Origin: an uncultured Eubacteriales bacterium
Lineage (GTDB): Bacteria; Bacillota; Clostridia; Oscillospirales; QAKW01
Assembly (NCBI GenBank): GCA_934378025.1
Contig: CAKRPM010000023.1
Span: 1-10,709 of the forward strand
Direction: 5' to 3'
Length of the DNA stretch: 10,709 nt
The translations under genes were made by a program, and so were the position numbers. Of this stretch, positions 5,969 through 10,709 are shown piece by piece; position 1 is the first letter of the stretch; each line of letters starts with the position of its first letter. Below the pieces are notes generated by a model that was not told the DNA's origin, ran no database searches, and worked only from the letters and a program-made list of their open reading frames with translations.

Positions 5969-6586
5969 ATGAAACATGTTAAATTGCTCGTATGTTTTAT
6001 GTGCTTATTGTCATTGTCGGGGTGCGCTCGCCATCAGACGGGGTTCACTGTATCTTCGGGGATAAATCCCCGGATGCGGCTGTGTGACCTTCTGAATGGC
6101 GGCGATCTGATTTTGCGCGGCAAAGTGACGGAAATGAGCGATCAGTATTTAGCCTATGAGCGCGGCGAATCGTCCGAAAACGGCAATTATCAAACCACCG
6201 TGTACACCATTCAGGTGCTGGAGGTGTATAAGGGCGAGTGGAACGGCGATGTAATCAGCGGAAAGGTTTATAACGGTTTCGGCGTTCCGCCGGAGTATTT
6301 TGACCAATATCTTGAAACGGGTTCTTATACGCTCAGCAACGGAGACCGCGTTGTCGGAATAACGCCGCCGGAGTATGTTGATACCGATCGGGAATATATT
6401 TTTTGTATTCGAAAACTGAGCGAGGAGTCCCCGGCGTTTAATGATACAACCGGTTATCTTTTGGGCAGCTCTTTTCGCTGGGATGATGACGGGCATTACG
6501 TCTGCAGTTGGCCGGACGGACAGTCGGCTTTTGTCACACGGGACAGTATCTTGGACGATATCAAAAAAGCAGAAAAAGAAAAATAA
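5969..6586 (+). CDS. Lipoprotein of unknown function
   Basis: A 205-residue predicted lipoprotein: signal peptide MKHVKLLVCFMCLLSLSGC with lipobox Cys19, so it should be membrane-anchored outside the cell. An upstream in-frame TTG at 5951 is rejected because AGGAGA lies 6 nt before this ATG. The mature part starts with a strand pair (GGDLILRGKVTEMS ... TTVYTIQVLEVYKGEW, about residues 45-95). This looks like the small beta-barrel found in many Firmicute lipoproteins of unknown function, in which a 'xxVxGxVxE' strand precedes a 'YxxxVxEVYKG' strand. REYIFCIRKL follows near residue 140, a likely further strand. The tail is acidic and lysine-rich (DDIKKAEKEK). No catalytic motif is seen. It is monocistronic, with its own promoter and a strong terminator. 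The function is not recognised. Confidence 0.82.
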   Translation: MKHVKLLVCFMCLLSLSGCARHQTGFTVSSGINPRMRLCDLLNGGDLILRGKVTEMSDQYLAYERGESSENGNYQTTVYTIQVLEVYKGEWNGDVISGKVYNGFGVPPEYFDQYLETGSYTLSNGDRVVGITPPEYVDTDREYIFCIRKLSEESPAFNDTTGYLLGSSFRWDDDGHYVCSWPDGQSAFVTRDSILDDIKKAEKEK

Positions 6587-6590
6587 ATAA

Positions 6591-6632
6591 AAAGCGGTGC
6601 AGAGGGCGAAAACTGCCGTCTGCACCGTTTTC
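6591..6632. terminator. Bidirectional Rho-independent terminator between convergent genes
   Basis: A perfect 9-bp stem, CGGTGCAGA (6595-6603) with TCTGCACCG (6619-6627), is extended by flanking A/T pairs. A short inner GGC/GCC stem sits in the 15-nt loop. It is followed by TTTT on the plus strand, and by CTTTTTATTTATT on the minus strand. It lies between the lipoprotein stop (6586) and the stop of the convergent DeoR gene (6634), so it can end both transcripts. Confidence 0.88.
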
Positions 6633-6633
6633 A

Positions 6634-7416
6634 TTATACATTTGCGACCAATACTTTTACACCGCAGTGCCGGGTATATTCGAGGTCTTCCGGCGGCGCA
6701 CCGCTGTCAGTGACCAGCATGTGCAAATTTCGCGTCGGGCAGGTGGTTACACCGGCGGAAAGGCCGAATTTTGTATGATCGACTGCCGCAATCACGGTGT
6801 CGGAGCGTTCCGCAATGGCTTTTTTCAGCATGGCAAGCTCCATGGAATAAGCCATAATGCCGCGGGTGGCCACATAACTGTCCGCCGAGAAAACGCTGAT
6901 ATCAACGGTCGGGAAAAAGGACAGACATTCGGCGGATAGAATGCCTGAGGTTGCCAACATATCGGTTTTGATCAATCCGCCGATACAATATACCTGCAGA
7001 TCAGGGCAGGCGCCCAACATCGCAGCAGTGGTGAGCGAATTGGTCAGCACCGTTAAATTTTTTCGATGGATCAGACGGCGCGCCACCTCAAAAACCGTGG
7101 TGCCGCTGTCCAGCAGAACCGTGCAATGATCGGGAATTTGCGCCGCCACCAGCTCCGCCATGGCGCGCTTTTCCGGAACATTGGTCACCGCCCGCGTGTC
7201 CCATTGTTCAATGGCGCCCAGCGGGGAAAGCGGGAGATGATCGGAGATTTGCGCACCGCCGTAAAAACGGCGGATAAATCCCTCCTCCTCCAATTTGTCC
7301 AAATCGCGGCGAATGGTGGCGATGGATACGCCGAAATGACGGCAAAGATCATCGTTTTGAATACTTTTTTTCTGAAGCAAAAGATGCTTGATTTGGGAAA
7401 TTCGATCCGATTTCAT
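6634..7416 (-). CDS. DeoR-family transcriptional regulator
   Basis: A 260-residue regulator of the usual DeoR length. The N-terminal winged helix-turn-helix spans about residues 5-55 (SDRISQIKHLLLQ; LCRHFGVSIATIRRDLDKLEEEG; RRFYGGA), a textbook DeoR pattern. The C-terminal sensor domain belongs to the ribose-isomerase-like fold, with LLDSGTTVFEVAR (about 101-113), VLTNSLTTA, and the late AVDHTKFG (about 212-218). These bind phosphorylated sugars or sugar-like metabolites in characterised members. The start is set by GGAGG (7423-7427) 6 nt upstream. A longer in-frame reading back to 7551 would cover its own promoter. It faces the opine dehydrogenase-HAD-kinase operon and most likely controls it. 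The inducer is probably a phosphorylated intermediate of that pathway, perhaps the kinase product (inference). Confidence 0.95.
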   Translation of the reverse strand: MKSDRISQIKHLLLQKKSIQNDDLCRHFGVSIATIRRDLDKLEEEGFIRRFYGGAQISDHLPLSPLGAIEQWDTRAVTNVPEKRAMAELVAAQIPDHCTVLLDSGTTVFEVARRLIHRKNLTVLTNSLTTAAMLGACPDLQVYCIGGLIKTDMLATSGILSAECLSFFPTVDISVFSADSYVATRGIMAYSMELAMLKKAIAERSDTVIAAVDHTKFGLSAGVTTCPTRNLHMLVTDSGAPPEDLEYTRHCGVKVLVANV

Positions 7417-7422
7417 AGTAGG

Positions 7423-7427
7423 CCTCC
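7423..7427 (-). promoter_or_regulatory. Ribosome binding site that sets the DeoR start
   Basis: GGAGG on the minus strand is 6 nt before the ATG ending at 7414. No comparable site precedes the longer in-frame start at 7551. Confidence 0.75.
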
Positions 7428-7437
7428 GTTCATGAGA

Positions 7438-7466
7438 ATTGTAACAAACCGAGCAGATGCTGTCAA
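7438..7466 (-). promoter_or_regulatory. Sigma-A promoter of the DeoR-family regulator
   Basis: On the minus strand a perfect TTGACA (7461-7466), a 17-bp spacer and TACAAT (7438-7443), giving a leader of only about 15 nt before the start codon. Confidence 0.85.
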
Positions 7467-7492
7467 TGATATTTCGAGAAAACTTTACAAAA

Positions 7493-7509
7493 TTTGATCG
7501 GTTTGATCG
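7493..7509. promoter_or_regulatory. Tandem TTTGATCG repeat, candidate DeoR operator
   Basis: TTTGATCG occurs at 7493-7500 and again at 7502-7509 (9-bp period). A degenerate third copy, TTTGTCTG, follows in register at 7511-7518. The pair lies almost midway between the two divergent -35 boxes, 26 and 27 bp from each. DeoR-family proteins often bind short repeated elements near their own promoter. Assignment to this regulator is inferred from position. Confidence 0.5.
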
Positions 7510-7536
7510 TTTTGTCTGAAAAACACCGCCGCAACA

Positions 7537-7565
7537 TTGACAAACAATCATGCTGATTTTATACT
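7537..7565 (+). promoter_or_regulatory. Sigma-A promoter of the opine dehydrogenase-HAD-kinase operon
   Basis: A perfect TTGACA (7537-7542), a 17-bp spacer and TATACT (7560-7565). The predicted start near 7572 leaves a leader of about 30 nt with AAGGAGG (7587-7593) 10 nt before the ATG. Confidence 0.85.
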
Positions 7566-7603
7566 GAGGGTATCACCAAATAAATGAAGGAGGACCCTCG
7601 AAA

Positions 7604-8692
7604 ATGAACAAAAACATTGCAGTCATCGGCGCCGGCAACGGCGCGCACACTTTAGCGGCGGATCTGGTACATCGCGGTTTCAGCGTCCGTATGTATGAGC
7701 AGAGCAACTACATGGAAAAATTGGAAACACTTTGCAAAACCAAAAAGATCCATGTAACCGGCGTTATGAACTACACTTCCGAAATCGAAATGATTACGGA
7801 CGACATGGCCAAAGCCATTGAAAAAGCGACCTACATTGCCGTAGTGACGCCGTCTTTCGCGCACGAGGCCATTGCCGAGAAAATGAAAGGCATCATTCGC
7901 AAAGATCAAGTAATCGTATTGTATCCGGGTGCTTTCGGATCATTGGTATTTCGCCGTATTTTGGGCGATGAATGCCCGGTCGTTGCCGAGACCAACAATC
8001 TGCCGTACGATACAAGACTGAAAGGACCTGCCACCGTATATTGCTCCGGGATCAACCCGATCAATGTGGCGTTTTTTCCGTCGAATGCGGCGAATGATTA
8101 TCTGGAAGATGTTCAGCAAATCATGCCGATCGGCTATGTATATAAAGACGTGCTGGAGTGCGGCTTGTCACTGGTAAATCCCGCGCTTCACTCGGGCGGT
8201 TGCCTGATTAACATGGGCATGATGGAGCAGCCCAGCCGCGGCGCGTTTTATCTGTATGAGCATTTCACGCCCGGCGCTGCGAAAATCGACGTTGTATTGG
8301 ACAGAGAGCGCAAAGCAATCGGTAAGGCATTCGGATATGACTTGCGGCCGATTGAGGATTTTGTGAAACTGCCGCAAGGCGAGCAAATCGGTTGGGAAAG
8401 ACTTTATATGCAGATGCACGGCGATGTGGCGTTGACGCCGATTTCCGGTCCGGACACCATCTGGAGCCGTTATATGACCGAGGACTGCCCCAACGGACTG
8501 GTGCCGTGGAGCGCTCTGGCCGATGTGGCCGATGTGGACACACCGACCATCGATGCGGTGGTTACAATTTACAGCCATGTACATGAGCGCGATTGGTGGA
8601 ACATCGGGCGCAAATTGGAAAATCTCGGCTTAGACGGACTGTCCAAGGACGAAATTTTGCACTATGTCGCCACCGGCGAGCGCAAGGCGTAA
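7604..8692 (+). CDS. NAD/NADP octopine/nopaline dehydrogenase family protein
   Basis: A 362-residue two-domain dehydrogenase. The N-terminal Rossmann fold has the dinucleotide loop VIGAGNGAHTLA (G9, G11, A14) and YEQ at the end of strand 2, where the acidic residue helps choose the cofactor. The C-terminal octopine dehydrogenase domain has the catalytic-type motif NPALHSGG (192-199, His196). It also has SRYMTEDCPNGLVPWSALADVADVDTPT, assembled from residues 288-315 and typical of the family. Family enzymes reversibly join an amino acid and a 2-keto acid (or sugar-derived carbonyl) by reductive imine formation to give opines, or run in reverse to break them down. Product and direction cannot be read here. 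It is first in an operon with a HAD phosphatase and an FGGY kinase, 7 bp before the HAD start, and divergent from a DeoR regulator, which suggests inducible metabolism. It is cytosolic. Confidence 0.92.
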   Translation: MNKNIAVIGAGNGAHTLAADLVHRGFSVRMYEQSNYMEKLETLCKTKKIHVTGVMNYTSEIEMITDDMAKAIEKATYIAVVTPSFAHEAIAEKMKGIIRKDQVIVLYPGAFGSLVFRRILGDECPVVAETNNLPYDTRLKGPATVYCSGINPINVAFFPSNAANDYLEDVQQIMPIGYVYKDVLECGLSLVNPALHSGGCLINMGMMEQPSRGAFYLYEHFTPGAAKIDVVLDRERKAIGKAFGYDLRPIEDFVKLPQGEQIGWERLYMQMHGDVALTPISGPDTIWSRYMTEDCPNGLVPWSALADVADVDTPTIDAVVTIYSHVHERDWWNIGRKLENLGLDGLSKDEILHYVATGERKA

Positions 8693-8699
8693 TAGGCTT

Positions 8700-9386
8700 A
8701 TGATTAAGGCAGTTGCGTTTGATCTGGATCATACGCTGTATGATCGGGATAAAACATACGAAAAAATGCTGGACGGCTTTATGAATTTCTTTCACGAAGA
8801 GCTTCGCGATGACGTTTCCCGTGAAGAGGTATTAAAAGCGCTGCAGGACTCTGACCGACAAGGAATTTATGAGGGCTGGCATTTTGAAGGGATTTATGCC
8901 CGTTTATTGGCAACCGGAATTTTCAAAAAAGAGCCGGGCTTTGATAAATATTACTTTCAGTATATGGAAGGCGCCTATCCTCCCGCTATCACGGAGTACG
9001 ATGATACCATGAGTACGCTGCGGGCGCTGCGGGAGCGCGGGTATAAGCTGGGCATTTTAACCAACGGCCCCTCGGACTACCAACGGGAAAAACTGCGCAA
9101 TACAAACATTATGAGCTGTATTGACGCGCTGGTGGTCGGCGGCGATTTACCCGAGGAAAAACCGGCGCGCGTTGCTTTTGAGAGCATTGCACATTTGCTG
9201 GGCTGCGACTTGGAGAAAATCGCTTTTGTGGGCGACAATCCGGTTGCGGATATGGATGGCGCGAGAAGATGGGGATTGACCCCCATTTGGATGCGTTCCA
9301 TCGGGATTTGGAATCCGGAAATTCAGCCAGTTGAAAAATCAATCGGGCGGTTAAGCGATCTTTTGGAGCTGTTGCCGCCCCTGTAA
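8700..9386 (+). CDS. HAD-superfamily hydrolase (probable small-molecule phosphatase)
   Basis: A 228-residue HAD protein. Motif I is FDLDHT (D8 nucleophile, D10 acid/base), motif II is LTNG (T121), motif III is the Lys in EEKP (K154), and motif IV is FVGDNPVADMDGA (D179, D184). All catalytic residues are present. The cap insertion between motifs I and II (about 15-100) is helical, as in subfamily I phosphatases of the YjjG/Gph type. It should remove phosphate from a small metabolite in the cytosol. The 7-bp gap after the dehydrogenase and 11-bp gap to the kinase put it in the same operon, where it could recycle or proofread a phosphorylated intermediate. The start has only a weak AGG upstream, so coupling to the dehydrogenase is likely. 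Other ATGs farther in would remove motif I and are excluded. Confidence 0.9.
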   Translation: MIKAVAFDLDHTLYDRDKTYEKMLDGFMNFFHEELRDDVSREEVLKALQDSDRQGIYEGWHFEGIYARLLATGIFKKEPGFDKYYFQYMEGAYPPAITEYDDTMSTLRALRERGYKLGILTNGPSDYQREKLRNTNIMSCIDALVVGGDLPEEKPARVAFESIAHLLGCDLEKIAFVGDNPVADMDGARRWGLTPIWMRSIGIWNPEIQPVEKSIGRLSDLLELLPPL

Positions 9387-9397
9387 GAGGTGAGCGG

Positions 9398-10709
9398 ATG
9401 CAGTATATTTTAAGTGTTGATCAAGGAACAACCGGTACAAGAGCCGTGTTGTTCGATGAAAAGCTGAACATTGTTTGCAGCGCGTATTGCGAGCATGCTC
9501 AGATTGTGCCGTGTCCCGGGCAAACCGAGCACGACGCCATGGAAATTCTACATAATGTCAAAAAGCTCAGCGCCAAGGTATTGATGCAGGCAAAAGACAT
9601 GGGAATCGAGCTGTCAAAGGTTCGTTGCATGGGGCTTGCCAATCAGGGGGAAACCGTTGTGGCGTGGGATCGCACCGACGGTAAACCGCTGGCCGGTGCG
9701 GTCGTTTGGCATTGCACGCGATCGGCGGGTATTGCCGCAGAGCTTGCAAGCGACGGCGCATTTGCCGAGCTGGTGCGAAAGCACACGGGATTGATGATCG
9801 ACGCTTATTTTTCAGCGACAAAAATTGTTTGGCTGCGTGAAAATGTACCGGCGGTAAAACAGGCGGTGCAGGCGGGAAACGCTTTGTTCGGGACATTGGA
9901 CAGCTTTTTGATTTGGTCCTTGACGGGGCGGTATGTCACGGACGCCGCCACGGCCTCCCGCACCATGCTTTTTAACATTCATACCGGCGATTGGGACGCG
10001 GAAATTTTAAAACGCTTGGATATCGATCGGAATATGCTGCCCGAGGTATTGGACAATTGTGCTGATTTCGGAACAGCGAAGATCCCGCTGGAGGGAGAGG
10101 TGTTTGAGGTGCCGGTTACCTCGTCCGTGGTGGATCAGCAAGGTGCGCTGTTCGGTCAGGGGTGTTTTGCCCCGGGTATGGCCAAGGCCACATACGGAAC
10201 CGGTTGCTTTGCCCTGATGAATACCGGGGAAAAGCCGGTATACTCCTCGCATGGACTGCTGACCTCCATCGGCTGGCGGCTGAACGGCAAAACCACCTAT
10301 GTGCTGGACGGCGCGATTTATATGGCGGGAGCCGTTACGCAATGGCTGCGGGATAAAATGCAGATGATTGAGAACTACGGGCAGTTAGACGAGCTTTCGC
10401 TTTCGGTTTCGGACAATGCGGGCATATATTTTGTAACAGCCTTTTCGGGTCTGAGCGCCCCGATTTGGAATCCGCGTGTCAAGGGAACGGTGGTCGGATT
10501 GACCACGGCGGCGAAAAGAGCGCATTTTGTGCGTGCGGCCTTGGAATCGGTGGCATACCAAGTCGGTGATTTGCTGACCTGTTTTTCGCAGGATTTTGAA
10601 CCGGTGCGGCAGCTGCGGGTGGACGGCGGATTGAGTCAAAGCCGCTTTTTGATGCAATTTCAGGCGGACATCGCCGATCTTGAGGTGACGCGTATGAAAA
10701 CCTGTGAGG
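9398..10709 (+). CDS. Glycerol kinase-like FGGY-family carbohydrate kinase (partial, 3' end beyond right edge)
   Basis: 437 residues are present; GlpK proteins are about 500, so roughly the last 60 are outside the window. The phosphate loop DQGTTGTRA (8-16), DAYFSATK (135-142), VDQQGALFGQ (245-254), TYGTGCFALMNTGEKPV (265-281), GAVTQWLRD (311-319), FSGLSAPIWNP (349-359) and LRVDGGLSQSRFLMQFQ (406-422) follow GlpK closely. Polyol-site Glu85, Trp104, Tyr137, Asp246 and Phe271 are kept. However, NQRET reads NQGET, so the Arg that holds glycerol's hydroxyls (Arg83 in E. coli) is Gly84, and VWQDRR becomes VWHCTR. The enzyme should phosphorylate a polyol or sugar-like substrate with ATP, but probably not glycerol as its main one. 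AGAGGTGAG lies just upstream of the ATG. Third gene of the dehydrogenase operon. Confidence 0.92.
   Translation, partial: MQYILSVDQGTTGTRAVLFDEKLNIVCSAYCEHAQIVPCPGQTEHDAMEILHNVKKLSAKVLMQAKDMGIELSKVRCMGLANQGETVVAWDRTDGKPLAGAVVWHCTRSAGIAAELASDGAFAELVRKHTGLMIDAYFSATKIVWLRENVPAVKQAVQAGNALFGTLDSFLIWSLTGRYVTDAATASRTMLFNIHTGDWDAEILKRLDIDRNMLPEVLDNCADFGTAKIPLEGEVFEVPVTSSVVDQQGALFGQGCFAPGMAKATYGTGCFALMNTGEKPVYSSHGLLTSIGWRLNGKTTYVLDGAIYMAGAVTQWLRDKMQMIENYGQLDELSLSVSDNAGIYFVTAFSGLSAPIWNPRVKGTVVGLTTAAKRAHFVRAALESVAYQVGDLLTCFSQDFEPVRQLRVDGGLSQSRFLMQFQADIADLEVTRMKTCE

Noticed and set aside
6149..6634. A 161-residue minus-strand open frame opposite the unknown lipoprotein, and similar long frames opposite other genes.
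   Set aside because: It overlaps a well-supported lipoprotein gene, crosses the terminator and lacks a ribosome binding site or family features. It is a shadow frame.
7417..7551. A 45-residue in-frame extension of the DeoR regulator with a Cys-rich start (CQCCG) that resembles a small zinc-binding head.
   Set aside because: It would cover the regulator's own consensus promoter and the tandem repeat. The true start at 7416 has a GGAGG at proper distance and gives the standard family length.
8664..8699. A 12-residue in-frame extension of the HAD protein starting inside the dehydrogenase gene.
   Set aside because: HAD motif I begins a few residues after the ATG at 8700, as is usual. The extension (MSPPASARRNRL) has no family counterpart and would overlap the dehydrogenase end.
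1..10709. Search by eye for mobile elements, CRISPR repeats, toxin-antitoxin pairs, tRNA or rRNA genes and riboswitches.
   Set aside because: No transposase or integrase-like protein, no regularly spaced repeats and no tRNA-like cloverleaf were seen. The leaders are too short or lack recognisable conserved riboswitch elements.

Overview
The window looks like chromosome from a Gram-positive Firmicute, most likely a Clostridia or Oscillospirales-type gut anaerobe. This is inferred from several things. ZapA is followed directly by a U32 family peptidase. Strong Shine-Dalgarno sequences (AAGGAGG, AGGAGG) and near-consensus sigma-A promoters with 17-bp spacers recur. Three short lipoproteins carry an L-S/V-G-C lipobox, and the amino-acid ABC transporter uses a lipid-anchored binding protein. 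There is no rRNA, tRNA, CRISPR array, insertion sequence or phage gene. The region reads as ordinary chromosome with one accessory-looking metabolic cassette at the right end.

Left part (1-1869): three minus-strand genes. A GNAT acetyltransferase (phosphinothricin N-acetyltransferase-like) has its own promoter and a GC-rich terminator. After that terminator a second promoter drives zapA and a U32 peptidase that runs off the left edge. Plus-strand genes begin at a divergent promoter (TTGACA-17-TACAAT). A CYTH-domain phosphohydrolase is translationally coupled (ATGA overlap) to a secreted transglutaminase-fold lipoprotein.

Middle (3366-6632): a complete polar amino-acid ABC importer in the order binding protein, permease, ATPase. 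It has a good promoter, an inverted repeat at the predicted transcription start, and a hairpin between the binding-protein and permease genes that probably lowers expression of the distal genes. Next is a lipoprotein of unknown function with its own promoter and a perfect inverted repeat at its predicted start. It ends at a terminator that can act in both directions.

Right part (6634-10709): a DeoR-family regulator faces away from an operon of an octopine/nopaline-type dehydrogenase, a HAD phosphatase and a glycerol-kinase-like FGGY kinase (cut by the right edge). The divergent promoters are both near consensus, and a tandem TTTGATCG repeat lies midway between their -35 boxes. The kinase has Gly in place of the conserved polyol-binding Arg of GlpK (NQGET instead of NQRET), so it is probably not a standard glycerol kinase. 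Together these genes look like a regulated pathway for an unknown opine-like or polyol-derived compound. This is the part of the window with most room for new biology. The binding protein of the ABC importer also lacks the usual ligand-carboxylate Arg, so a link between importer and cassette can be imagined but is not shown by the sequence.
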